The notes below the pieces were generated by a model that was given only the letters and a program-made list of their open reading frames with translations, did not search any database and was not told the DNA's origin. A stretch of 64,000 nucleotides of DNA, taken from positions 1-64,000 of IMG/VR virus record IMGVR_UViG_3300044846_005229; one strand, 5' to 3'. Shown here piece by piece: positions 16,624 to 25,435 of this stretch (within the stretch, counting starts at the first letter, position 1; each line of letters opens with the position of its first letter). The position numbers were made by a program, and so were the translations under genes. This stretch comes from a virus.

Positions 16624-16845
16624 TCAATCGTTATTTGACGAATAGTTAGGGGGACCCGGTAGATTCTCCCGCATTACCCAAGCTGTGGCTGCTTTCTGGG
16701 ACATCCATGCCTGTAGCAATTGCTTGCACAGACCTTGAAGGACTTTTAGATCAGTAGTGGAGTCTATAACTCTACCCATCCTCTCTAGTTCAAATTTTTG
16801 CCCCATAGTTAATTCCAAGGGGTTAACAATTCCGTCAGGATTCAT
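16624..16845 (-). CDS. Small helical protein, distantly NblA-like
   Basis: Product of 73 residues, mostly two helices: LELTMGQKFELERMGRVID and LQGLCKQLLQAWMSQKAATA. The opening L-x-x-x-Q-x-F-x-L and the second hydrophobic helix recall NblA/Ycf18, but the similarity is weaker than in the protein at 9564-9773. The start overlaps the dCMP deaminase stop by 4 nt. Confidence 0.5.
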   Translation of the reverse strand: MNPDGIVNPLELTMGQKFELERMGRVIDSTTDLKVLQGLCKQLLQAWMSQKAATAWVMRENLPGPPNYSSNND

Positions 16846-17318
16846 AGTGATTCATAGTATAAAACAGGTATTCCGGCCTCATAGAGGATGTCACTTGCTG
16901 TAGTTAGGCTATCTTTCCAGCTTCCGTGGTAGGAGTTCAAGTTAGGGCAGACGATTCTTTTGATCCCTGCACCAATGAGCACACTAGCACATCCGCTGCA
17001 TGGCGGGAAAGTGATGAAAGCCGAACAGCCGTCAGTGGACACACCTTCTTTGGCCGCCCATACAATGGCATTTTTCTCAGCGTGAATGATTACATTATTT
17101 TTGAAATACTTGTCATTCAACCTTATCGCAGTATCTGCTATTCCATTTGGGAAGCCATTGTACCCAGTAGAAACTATGCGATTTTCCTTGACCAAGACGC
17201 AACCGACTTTTTTGTAAGGGTCTTTGCTCCAGAGTTTAATGTCTTCAGCTAGCTGAATCCAGCGGAGATCCCATTTTGTAAGATGGGGGCTCTGATGATT
17301 CAATCTCTCGGTAGTCAC
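16842..17318 (-). CDS. dCMP deaminase
   Basis: Product of 158 residues from a GTG at 17318. The zinc site is complete: HAEKNAI supplies the His and catalytic Glu, and PPCSGC supplies two cysteines. The N-terminal WSKDPYKKVGCVLV is typical of phage dCMP deaminases. It makes dUMP, the substrate of ThyX (32785-33630). The 5' end overlaps the upstream gene by 74 nt, so a later start such as the TTG six codons in is possible. Confidence 0.88.
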   Translation of the reverse strand: MTTERLNHQSPHLTKWDLRWIQLAEDIKLWSKDPYKKVGCVLVKENRIVSTGYNGFPNGIADTAIRLNDKYFKNNVIIHAEKNAIVWAAKEGVSTDGCSAFITFPPCSGCASVLIGAGIKRIVCPNLNSYHGSWKDSLTTASDILYEAGIPVLYYESL

Positions 17319-17586
17319 TTAAGGCTTCACTGAATTGTTTGCAAATGTGTTTCTTCGTTGTAAAGACTTCTTCATCACAATTTGCTATTTCTGTATAGAT
17401 ATTCCACAGGGATTCCGTATGTGCCAAACCATATTCCACTTGGAAGTAGGATAGAAGAATAGCAAGGTCAGGAAGGGAGCATGAGATGGTTCTCATCTCT
17501 TGGAAGGAGCAATCAGATGCCTTTAGTACGGGTCTATTTTTGGGTGGAATTGCCACTTTGTTGGGAGTACGGTCAGGGGCACTCAT
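17245..17586 (-). CDS. Unknown protein between mazG and dCMP deaminase
   Basis: Product of 113 residues. Its start overlaps the mazG stop by 4 nt, which supports it, and its last ~24 codons overlap the deaminase gene. The middle is helical (LPDLAILLSYFQVEYGLAHT). No family recognised. Operon position suggests a link with nucleotide metabolism. Confidence 0.55.
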   Translation of the reverse strand: MSAPDRTPNKVAIPPKNRPVLKASDCSFQEMRTISCSLPDLAILLSYFQVEYGLAHTESLWNIYTEIANCDEEVFTTKKHICKQFSEALSDYREIESSEPPSYKMGSPLDSAS

Positions 17587-17912
17587 CGGTTATCTCCACT
17601 TCCTGCGATGACCCCTCTCTCCTTTCTAGATGCAAGTTTGTCAATGTTTTGCTGTGCGATTGCATTAAGATCGGTTCCCATTTCTGTGGCCAATTGGGCA
17701 ACATACCAAAGCACATCCCCAAGCTCATCAGAAACAGATTTTCGGACCTCGTCTGAAAGAATGCCGGAATTATCCCGGATAACCTTCTTAAGTTTATTTG
17801 CGATTTCGCCAGCTTCACCAACGAGGCCAAGAGCAGGGTAGGTGAATTCTGAGCCCATATTGGGGTAGATGGCGGTTTCCCGGGCTCGATTTTGATAATA
17901 GTTAAAATCCAT
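17583..17912 (-). CDS. mazG: MazG nucleotide pyrophosphohydrolase
   Basis: Product of 109 residues with the MazG metal-binding signatures LGLVGEAGEIANKLKK and SDELGDVLWYVAQLA. It hydrolyses nucleoside triphosphates to monophosphates and is a typical cyanophage auxiliary gene thought to affect dNTP pools or ppGpp. It heads the operon mazG, unknown, dCMP deaminase, NblA-like. A sigma-70-like promoter lies 60-90 nt upstream. Confidence 0.88.
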   Translation of the reverse strand: MDFNYYQNRARETAIYPNMGSEFTYPALGLVGEAGEIANKLKKVIRDNSGILSDEVRKSVSDELGDVLWYVAQLATEMGTDLNAIAQQNIDKLASRKERGVIAGSGDNR

Positions 17913-17973
17913 AGACGGTGTGTGGAGCGAAATTGTAACTGTTTTGGTGTCAAACCCTTGGTTTAACGATGAG

Positions 17974-18003
17974 ACCTTAGCACAGATGGCACGTAGCTGT
18001 CAA
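17974..18003 (-). promoter_or_regulatory. Sigma-70-like promoter upstream of mazG
   Basis: Minus strand: TTGACA (17998-18003), 18 nt, TAAGGT (17974-17979). The -35 box is perfect and the -10 is weak. It falls in a 127-nt gap that otherwise holds nothing I recognise. Confidence 0.45.
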
Positions 18004-18039
18004 CACGAGCCCAGTCAGACCGATAGCAACCGATGGCAA

Positions 18040-18543
18040 TCAGAACCCAACATCAATCTCCTGCGCATCACCAGATTCTACCATCTCAGACCATGAAATG
18101 CAAGCGACCCCAATCGTGAATCTAACTTGAGTAGGGGTACTTCCTGCAAATTGTGCAACTTTTTTAAGCAAAGTCTGGTAGTATCTCACTTCACCTTCGA
18201 AATCACTCACTTGGAGAGACGGAATAATGACGCAAAGCGATAGGTCGTGGCCCTCCGTAATGAACTCTAGTAAATGACTTTCCCTGTGGATGATGGATTG
18301 AATAATGTCATTTTTATCCCTTCTTAACCTAACTAGGATTTCATTCCATTCGGGGCTCGATTGGTTAAAATCACTAATGGCGTCATCACTAGCTGCAAAA
18401 TTTCCAAAAGTTACTTGAGGTTCATCCGAAATCAACGTGGTAACCACAATGTGAGTTAGGTAGACACCGTCTGCTGAGGATTTCCCCCTTTTCTGAACAG
18501 AATTCTGGAGGTAAATTGCCGGGTCAATGTGTTTGTTTGTCAT
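18040..18543 (-). CDS. Unknown protein
   Basis: Product of 167 residues, mixed alpha/beta, with no motif I recognise. Residues ~20-60 contain short beta strands (YLTHIVVTTLI) and ~95-135 a charged helical region. It is the last gene of the series running from the split ATPase gene (22355) to 18040, separated from its neighbour by 6 nt, so it may serve DNA replication. This is inferred from position only. Confidence 0.5.
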   Translation of the reverse strand: MTNKHIDPAIYLQNSVQKRGKSSADGVYLTHIVVTTLISDEPQVTFGNFAASDDAISDFNQSSPEWNEILVRLRRDKNDIIQSIIHRESHLLEFITEGHDLSLCVIIPSLQVSDFEGEVRYYQTLLKKVAQFAGSTPTQVRFTIGVACISWSEMVESGDAQEIDVGF

Positions 18544-18549
18544 TTTGTT

Positions 18550-18987
18550 TCAGGGTTTTTCGTAAGTTATGCTTCCACCATTGTTGATGATTTTGATGGG
18601 GTCATTGTGAAGGACGGCTCTGGTGTTGTTTTCAGTCCTATTGAGTCTGACGTTACCCTCTTTGCCGAATAGGGGGTGTTTAGCCAACAGGTCCCTAACA
18701 TGGCGTTTGGATTCAATGCTGAATGCCCCGAAATAACGGTCAACTGCGTTGTTTTCTGAGCCAGACGTTGTTGTTAGAGGGTTGTTGGGTCTAGGTTTTT
18801 CCGATTGGTTGCCTTTGGGGTATTCCTCCTTTAGGTCACCTTTTGGTTGGCTTAGGTCATCCCTGGATTTTACCTTTCTTTGAAGACTCTTACCAATTGG
18901 AAAAGAACCAGCAGCATTTTTATAGCCACCTGTTGAATTCAACGGTGTTGGAGTATCCGGTAAGTTAGACTCAAATAGTTCCTTCAT
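18550..18987 (-). CDS. Unknown, partly disordered protein
   Basis: Product of 145 residues. Residues 1-85 are Pro-, Asn- and Ser-rich and probably disordered; residues ~85-145 form a compact charged domain (VDRYFGAFSIESKRHVRDLL). No family recognised. It lies between two genes of similar direction with short gaps (6 and 22 nt). Confidence 0.5.
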   Translation of the reverse strand: MKELFESNLPDTPTPLNSTGGYKNAAGSFPIGKSLQRKVKSRDDLSQPKGDLKEEYPKGNQSEKPRPNNPLTTTSGSENNAVDRYFGAFSIESKRHVRDLLAKHPLFGKEGNVRLNRTENNTRAVLHNDPIKIINNGGSITYEKP

Positions 18988-19009
18988 TGTGGGATACCAC
19001 CAATGGACA

Positions 19010-19411
19010 TCAGGTTAAAGGTAACCGCAAGCTAGGCAAGAATCCGAGGCATAGCCCCGAAACTTTATCATTCACTCTCCTGACACCAACAATATAGTTG
19101 GAAGAAAAATACTCACCGGGTTGTGGGATAACGTAGTTATACTTGACAATCTGCCAAATTGGAACCAGAAAAAATGCATGTTCCAGGTCTTCGATGCCCT
19201 TTACACACAATTTAGCCAGGAGTCTAGGGGTATAGAGCTGGCAGTAGGTTTCTACTTCTTGTACAGTCCCGACTTTATCGTAAAGATTAGCGGGGTCATC
19301 GATGCAACTGAGACCTTCCGATTCTAGTTGTTCTTTAAGTCTTAGTTGCTTTTGGCATTCGTATGTAAATGAGTCCACGAAAGTATCCTGGTCGTTTGTA
19401 TGTAAGTTCAT
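19010..19411 (-). CDS. Unknown protein downstream of the split ATPase gene
   Basis: Product of 133 residues. The start overlaps the stop of the split gene by 4 nt, so the two are translationally coupled. It has a helical N-terminal half (FTYECQKQLRLKEQLESEGL) and a hydrophobic C-terminal half, with no known motif. Partnership with the ATPase is a position-based inference. Confidence 0.55.
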   Translation of the reverse strand: MNLHTNDQDTFVDSFTYECQKQLRLKEQLESEGLSCIDDPANLYDKVGTVQEVETYCQLYTPRLLAKLCVKGIEDLEHAFFLVPIWQIVKYNYVIPQPGEYFSSNYIVGVRRVNDKVSGLCLGFLPSLRLPLT

Positions 19412-22355
19412 ACTTTTACCCCCTTCGCTTCAAACATTTTTTCGCAAGCTTCTTTCCTAAGAATTTCAGCCCTATCTGGTGAATAGCCCTCGTTTGCCAT
19501 CCATTTGTCTTGGCATTTAGCTTTGGGATCAAGGATCCTATTTTTGTAGACACCTTCGACTTCACCCAATAGCCCGATTGCCTCGCGGACTAGGTCCTCT
19601 TGGGCATAGCGGCAGTTTTCCCAGTTTTCGATGATGTAGGAAGCTTCGCCACCAATTTTAAAGCCATCCCTAAGGACTAACTTTTCAATCATCTCCTTGA
19701 TGATCATCAGGGAAGTTTTTTCTTTAGTTTCTTTCCTGGCGCCAGTAGTCTCATCAAAGAGCATTTCCCGGCCAAGTGAAATTGACTTCTTGACTGATTC
19801 CCACCTTAGCTCCCTGAATCCCTGATAGTAGTGAGTAGATGGCCTACCTACATTGCACCAGTTATCTTTAAGTAAAGGCATTAAGTGTTGGCAACTGGGG
19901 TCAACCCCCACAAAATAGAGGCTCTCTAAGTAATCATAGAGGACGTTGGGTGTCAATTCTGGCATTCTTTCATCTATGTTTCCTGTGCGGATAAAATGAG
20001 CAAACGCCATAGCATTGACTAGGGCCTGGGTAACATCAGCCTTGAATCGAATTCTTTGCCGAGTCGTCCAATAACGGACTTCAACTTGGAGGCGATTGAT
20101 GGTGGGATCGGAGTCGTCGTTGATGATGTCTAGGAACCTATCAGTACAAAGCCTTAAGCACCATAGATACAAAGCATCTTTGCTTACCCCTAGTTTTTCT
20201 TCGAGGAACGGTATATGAGACTTTGGCCTGAGGTCAGGGGTGCCTTCAGATACGGTGCCTTCCAGATTTTCCTTGTTTTTTGCTACCTCATATTCTCTGA
20301 ATGTGCTGATTAGCTTGATGCGGTCAATACCTTGTATTAAAGAAAGGTCGTTAATCTTTCCCCAGGGGTTTACCCTGCTGAATGTTACCATTCAGAGTAG
20401 ACTATATCTTCACCCTTCGTTTCCTTTAGGTTGGAAGGGGACACTCGTTTCGAGTCACTTGACCCTACTCCCTCTCGGGATAGCCGTTCGGCGTTTAGTA
20501 ATTTATCCAACTGGTAACTATACTTGAGACCTATTGAATAAATTCCATTTAGCACGGGATTGTCCTTATAGCAAGGAGTTCCCCCGTTTAGAGTGTGTTT
20601 TTTACTGAGCGTTACCGCCCAGGGGAACTAGAGAGTTAATCCCCGGATCGAGGTCATAAGCAAACTTACTATTCCAATCATTGGAGTTCAGGAGCATGAC
20701 GGTTTTTGGCCAGATTTGCTCTGAAGTTTGGAACTTGTCTTCTACTTGTAATACCATGTGTTCAAACGGTTTCGCTAATTCCGTCCCGGGATTTAACCCA
20801 GCTAAATGTTACCATTTAGAGCAGACTATATCATATTCCCTTAGGAATCTTCCCGTTTCGGATCGCTTGATCCTACTCTCTTTCGAGATAGTCGTTAGGC
20901 TTCGTATCCCCATGGTTTCATGCCTTTACAGCAGAAAACTCTGAAGATACCTTAGCACGGTAGGTTGCCCTTAAGTATCAAAGGGTATTCCCCGTTTAGA
21001 GAAGTTTTCTCTAGGACATTACTGACCTAGGGGGCTACTAGTTAACCCATTCGTAATCATAATCTTAGTCTCCTCAGCAGAAAGGAATTTCTTAAGAGAA
21101 GATAAGGATGTGTCGTCTTTATCCTATTGTTCGGTCAAACTTCGTTACAGTTCAACCCGAGGTTTCCCTCAGCTACAGGTTTCCCAGTAGAGCAGACTAT
21201 ATCTTCATCCCTACTTTCATAGGGAGCTTCGCGTTTCCCCTCACTTGAGGGTACGGAGTAAACTCCTAGTCGTTGAGCCTCTTTAACATGTTGGTACCAT
21301 ATTGAAGTTGGCTGCTGATTGCCCATTGTTTCATCCTCTAGGATTATTAGTTAGTGTTGAGCCAACTACCCGAGGCTCTTAGGGGTTTCCAGCAAATAGC
21401 GAAGTTTTACTTGCGCAAAAGTCTACGCAATGTCACTCATCGCAAAGGACTTAACACCAAATCGTTCTTCAGTGGACTTAAAAGTCCAGATCGAAAATCC
21501 GCATTTGGAAAAAGCAGCAGTCATACTGTTAAAGCATTCGGATTTCCCAAGTCCAGGGTCCTTACCAACTACAACCCCTGCCATACGGGCAGTATGTTGA
21601 ACTGCCTTGTCCTTACCTGGTGGGAGGTGATTAGATCTACCTACCCCAATCCTCCCAATAATTAGCTTGAGAATTTCTAACTCAGCTTCTGGAAAAATCG
21701 TAAATACATCCGACAATTTAACCTGACGAAGCACAGGATCGAACCAATCCCTGTCCGGGACCCAAATCCGGGGATTAGTTACAACAGTTCCCCCCAACCT
21801 GGCCATCGGATCAAACGTATGGGCAAAATCAAACTCTGGGTAGAAATTTTTCGATTGGCTGATTTTTTGCATCTTCAACAGACGGGCCGTAAAAGAAGCT
21901 AGATCGCTATCGCCTGGTTTCGGACGGTGTAGCGGCTCCCAGAAAGTTCGAACTTCATCTTCGCACAACCCAGGATAAAACACCTTCTCAATGTCTTCAA
22001 AATCTGCCATTTCGGTGATGTCTTGAAGTGGTTTGAAGGTATGGGGATACTTAATCCCTTTGACTTCCGGGGGGGCCGCAGGTTTTAGGATCCGGTGATT
22101 AACGTGGGGTGCCCCTTCTACGAGGTCTAGGATGTAACCCTTCGCCTTTAGTAGGGCAATACCCTTATTATACAACTCACTTACCCTGACAGGCTCTTTT
22201 TTCTTCTTACCTTTCTTGTCTTCGGAGTCTTTTGGATTCTCCCCCTCGTCTTTTTCTGAGGAAAAAACCCTAGCCTTCTTCAATTCTTGGGCTTGATTGA
22301 AAATGGCGATTTCTTGTTTGGTACTCCCTGTACCACCTGAATAGGGGTCTGGCAT
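19408..22355 (-). CDS. Primase/helicase-like P-loop ATPase, split by three group I introns
   Basis: Four exons join to 2136 nt (711 residues): 22355-21425, 21122-21045, 20798-20639 and 20374-19408 (3' ends of introns 2 and 3 uncertain by 3 nt). Exon 1 holds a Walker A motif, GKDPGLGKS; exon junctions restore SDIA-YKDDTSLSSL and KIMITNG, and exon 3 ends near a sensor-like VMLLNSND. This arrangement resembles SF3/D5-type helicases of primase-helicase proteins, though I cannot place it firmly. Read as unspliced DNA, every exon runs into a stop within its intron. The protein is very likely essential for replication. Confidence 0.75.
20375..20638 (-). other. Group I intron 3
   Basis: A 264-nt intron starting TAACT like intron 2. 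Core elements are P7 (ACGGCTATCCC with GATATAGTC) and a P9 hairpin GAATGGTAACATTC. Exon GGGGAU pairs with GUUCCCC for the 5' site. The 3' site may be 3 nt earlier. No internal reading frame. Confidence 0.72.
20799..21044 (-). other. Group I intron 2
   Basis: A 246-nt intron starting TAACT. P7 pairs ACGACTATC with GATATAGTC; a P9 hairpin with a GUAA loop (TAAATGGTAACATTTA) precedes the 3' end. The 5' splice site is set by exon GGGU pairing with GCCC. The 3' site could be 3 nt earlier. It closely resembles intron 3. Confidence 0.72.
21123..21424 (-). other. Group I intron 1
   Basis: A 302-nt intron follows an exon end (UUGCGU) that can pair with an internal guide sequence (GCGCAA) including the required U-G wobble. 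It contains the group I core, including GCTGGAAACCCC, the P7 5' strand in ACGACTAGG, and the S element GATATAGTC. It ends in G and restores the frame as A-Y-K-D-D. It carries no reading frame. Confidence 0.75.
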
Positions 22356-22387
22356 TTGGTTTCTAAAGTAGTTTAGTGGTCGGACAA

Positions 22388-22412
22388 AGAAAGACCCCGG
22401 TTGATGCCGGGG
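22388..22412 (-). terminator. Rho-independent terminator
   Basis: Minus strand: stem CCCCGG, loop CATCAA, stem CCGGGG, then TCTTTCTTT. It lies 35 nt after the stop at 22447 and before the split ATPase gene. Confidence 0.7.
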
Positions 22413-22446
22413 CTAGTTTTAATCCGGGTCAGTTCCCTCGTGGAGA

Positions 22447-23421
22447 TCAGAAAGCGAGAGAGAAGCTTTCGGGGTCTTCCACGAATGTTTGGCATCTCAG
22501 GACGCATTTTGCGGTTGGGAAGCCATTGTAGTCCCCATGCTCAGTGACTTTGAGCACAGCAGGAGAGTCAGGAGTAATAACTGGATCAGCAGCTAATGTC
22601 TTCTTGAGGGCATTGTTAGGTTCAACGATAGCCCAATCAGAGACCTCCCTTTCTTCGGTGACCCATTCACCTTCAACTTGAGTGCGAATCGGAGCAACAA
22701 AGGGCTCGGAAACTTGCACTTGCATGAAGTACTTGGTCCCGTATTGACCACCTTCTTTGGCACGGTAAGTCGTTACGTTGTACTCACCAAGGGGCAAATG
22801 TGCTACCTTAAGAAAAGGTCCAACCATGCGCTCGCCGGTACCGAGAGATTCACCGCGCTTGCTGAGGTCACTTGCGATTTGGACTTTTTCAGCAATTGCT
22901 TCGGGATTCTCACCGAGGAGCAGATCCAGTAGTTCTACTGAGATTTTATCTTCGTAGTCAGCGGAACGGATGGGAATTGGCAGCGTGTACAGGGTACCAT
23001 CAGCGGTTGCTGAAACTGCGAGAGCAGGTTCTTTGTATTTGCCAATTTGTTCTTCCTTGAAGGAAAGTTTGGTTCCCTTCCCGATGTTTTCGGTGGTGAT
23101 TTTATCTGTGCTTACTAGCAGGGGGATGTCACGATCACCCCAACGGATGACTAGTCCTCTTTCTTCCGTAGAGAAGACAGTAGGAGAGTAAAGGCGCTTG
23201 AATACACCGTTTGCATCCGCACGAACAGTAAATGTGTTGGACTCCATGTCAAAATCTTCGCCAGTCAATGCTTTGAAGATAGTGGCAAGGCCCAGACGGT
23301 ATGTCTCAGGGAGAGCTTTGTTCGGGATGTCGGTGTATGCCTTGACGTAGGTTTTAGACTCAAGGCGAGCGCGATTTTTGTCGTCGAGTTGAGGATTGAT
23401 TTTAAGTGTTGTTACGGCCAT
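22447..23421 (-). CDS. Unknown abundant protein, monocistronic; possible DNA-binding protein
   Basis: Product of 324 residues from the ATG at 23421 (the frame is open to 23475, but residues upstream look noncoding). It is a beta-rich, soluble protein with short strands such as ERGLVIRWGDRDIPLLV and DGTLYTLPIPI. It has its own strong sigma-70-type promoter 59-86 nt upstream and its own terminator, so it should be made early and in quantity. It lies just upstream of the ATPase gene. A single-strand DNA-binding or other replication role fits this context, but no known motif supports it. Confidence 0.6.
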   Translation of the reverse strand: MAVTTLKINPQLDDKNRARLESKTYVKAYTDIPNKALPETYRLGLATIFKALTGEDFDMESNTFTVRADANGVFKRLYSPTVFSTEERGLVIRWGDRDIPLLVSTDKITTENIGKGTKLSFKEEQIGKYKEPALAVSATADGTLYTLPIPIRSADYEDKISVELLDLLLGENPEAIAEKVQIASDLSKRGESLGTGERMVGPFLKVAHLPLGEYNVTTYRAKEGGQYGTKYFMQVQVSEPFVAPIRTQVEGEWVTEEREVSDWAIVEPNNALKKTLAADPVITPDSPAVLKVTEHGDYNGFPTAKCVLRCQTFVEDPESFSLAF

Positions 23422-23479
23422 TTTGTTCTTTGAGTAGAATGTGTGGTCCCATGCTCTATTGCTTGGCACATTCATCTCT

Positions 23480-23507
23480 ATTGTAGTAAGGTGCCCCCGA
23501 AAGTCAA
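23480..23507 (-). promoter_or_regulatory. Sigma-70-type promoter
   Basis: Minus strand: TTGACT (23502-23507), 16 nt, TACAAT (23480-23485), about 60 nt upstream of the start at 23421. It has the same flanks as the hli promoter. Confidence 0.7.
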
Positions 23508-23516
23508 CGGGCCTAA

Positions 23517-25418
23517 TCAGAAGAGCCTGTTTGCCACAAAATACTCAAACCACTGATTTGCAATTACCATGCCCCCCAAGCCAAAAGTAGCGTATGCGGA
23601 ATTTGAGTCACTTTTTGGTTTCTGCCCATAGGAAGTCAAGTACCGATAAAAATCCGACTTTGTTGAAACTTTGACTAACGAGCTATTGCCTGGATATTGT
23701 ATGACCGCCGAGTTGAACTCCCTTTGTTCTGCTGCTGTAAGGGCCCTACCTAGGGGTTTTGCAGCAAGGTTAGGGTTGGGGTTGGGGTTGGGGGGAGGGT
23801 TGGTTAAAAATGTTGAGGGTTGGTTGGGTGGCCGGTTGAGGGTTGGTTGGGCGGGAGCCGGTTGAGTGGTCGGTTGTGATTGAGATATGGACTTGGCAGT
23901 TGCTGCCTCCTGAGAATTCAACTTAAACGAACCAGGACCCGTTGCAGCGTAGGCAAATACGTCATCCAATGACCAAGCATACCTGACCCAATTTTCTATA
24001 GAACCATACTTACCAACTAACCCCAGGGTATTAACAGCAACATCCAACCAATTTTTACCAATTTGTGGGTTCATAAAAGTGCCGAGGCCATTCGTCCTTG
24101 AGGCTTGGATAGAAAGATTCACTCCGCCATCGCTTTGTTCGTACTCAACTGAGTTAACAATCCAATCTTCCATGGACCCCCCAGAGAACCCAGGAATAAA
24201 TATTATGTCGCATGGTTTAATGCCAGTCAAAGCAGGGCACATAAACAAATTTGCAGAAAGTTTAGCAGTTCGTTCTCTTTGTAGAAGGTGCTTTTTAAAT
24301 TCCCCCTCCTCATTACCTTCTAACCTCATTCCTGGTCTAGACATGGAGCCAAAGGTTCCACCTGCACCGTTTGTGTTTTTAGCGTTTTGTGTTACTTGAT
24401 TTTTTAAGTCTTGGGTTGATTTAAAGGTAAATCCAGTTTCGCCCAGTGTTATATCAAATCTTTGAACTTTGGGGTTAGTGCTCCTGGTGTTTCGTCTGGT
24501 TTTTTGTCCGGGGGACCATTCTGAAGTTTTTGTCATAGAGTCTATCATAGCAGGCCCTAAGAAATATCCAAACCGTATAGCCGGGTATGTATAAGATCGC
24601 TGGCCAGGTGGTCTATAGCCAACTAGCCTGGAGTAGTCGTCTTTAGTATAACCCATTTCCACTAACTTACCGTTTTCTAATTTTTTACCGAGCCAAGAAT
24701 ACGGAGGAAATATAACTACTCCAGGTAAATCACTAGACACATACCCACTATTTCCCGATGGCAATCTGCTCATTAAATTGTGGAAAAAAGCTATGTTTCC
24801 ATTCTGTCCTACAATATTTTCAACCGACTGGGAGAATGTGGTTCCTTCGGAGTAATTTGACAGGACTTTAACTTTTCCTAGCTCCTCACCCACTTTGTCT
24901 GCGAAAGAAATTAAGGTTTTAGGAGTTGTATTATTAGGGTAGAGACTATTAAGTGCCTCTTTTATGCCAAAAAGTTGTTCAACGCTATCTAATGCCCTAA
25001 GGAGGGTTACACCATTTTCAACAGTGACAAAGCTCTTTATGTAACCTTCACAGAGGCCATCCAACTCAGAGTAAAGGCGAACGGTGATGTCCATGTTGCG
25101 CCCATAGCTCTCTGTCTGTCCAGCCCACACAAAGGAAAACGCAATGGCAGGGCCACTCGGATAGTAGTACTTAACGACGATGGTCTTATCATATTTATCC
25201 CTAACGAGACGCTCATATTCCCTATAGGCTAATGCGCTAGGATTCCAACTCATGGACCCTGACGGTGTTTGGCCCTCCTCATGGATGTTGACTTTTACAT
25301 TATAAACCAATGGTTGCGGCCCATCAGACCCTGGCCATTTCTCTGCGCCTTTAAAGAAGGTGATATTCTCGTCTCCCCAATAAACTTCGCAGCGTGGTAT
25401 CAGTAAATCTCCGCCCAT
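23517..25418 (-). CDS. Baseplate/tail hub protein (gpD-like)
   Basis: Product of 633 residues. The order of beta domains and the segment PALTGIKPCDIIFIPGFSGG, followed by IVNSVEYEQSDGGVNLSIQA, recall late-control gpD/gp44-type hub proteins, which cap the tail tube end above the spike. Residues ~520-560 form a proline-rich hinge with a PNPNPNPN repeat, encoded by a run of GGGTTG units. The C-terminal ~75 residues form a separate small domain. It is encoded directly downstream of the tape measure gene, as expected for a hub. Assignment is by position and strand pattern. Confidence 0.6.
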   Translation of the reverse strand: MGGDLLIPRCEVYWGDENITFFKGAEKWPGSDGPQPLVYNVKVNIHEEGQTPSGSMSWNPSALAYREYERLVRDKYDKTIVVKYYYPSGPAIAFSFVWAGQTESYGRNMDITVRLYSELDGLCEGYIKSFVTVENGVTLLRALDSVEQLFGIKEALNSLYPNNTTPKTLISFADKVGEELGKVKVLSNYSEGTTFSQSVENIVGQNGNIAFFHNLMSRLPSGNSGYVSSDLPGVVIFPPYSWLGKKLENGKLVEMGYTKDDYSRLVGYRPPGQRSYTYPAIRFGYFLGPAMIDSMTKTSEWSPGQKTRRNTRSTNPKVQRFDITLGETGFTFKSTQDLKNQVTQNAKNTNGAGGTFGSMSRPGMRLEGNEEGEFKKHLLQRERTAKLSANLFMCPALTGIKPCDIIFIPGFSGGSMEDWIVNSVEYEQSDGGVNLSIQASRTNGLGTFMNPQIGKNWLDVAVNTLGLVGKYGSIENWVRYAWSLDDVFAYAATGPGSFKLNSQEAATAKSISQSQPTTQPAPAQPTLNRPPNQPSTFLTNPPPNPNPNPNLAAKPLGRALTAAEQREFNSAVIQYPGNSSLVKVSTKSDFYRYLTSYGQKPKSDSNSAYATFGLGGMVIANQWFEYFVANRLF

Positions 25419-25435
25419 TTTATCCCCCCCCTTGG

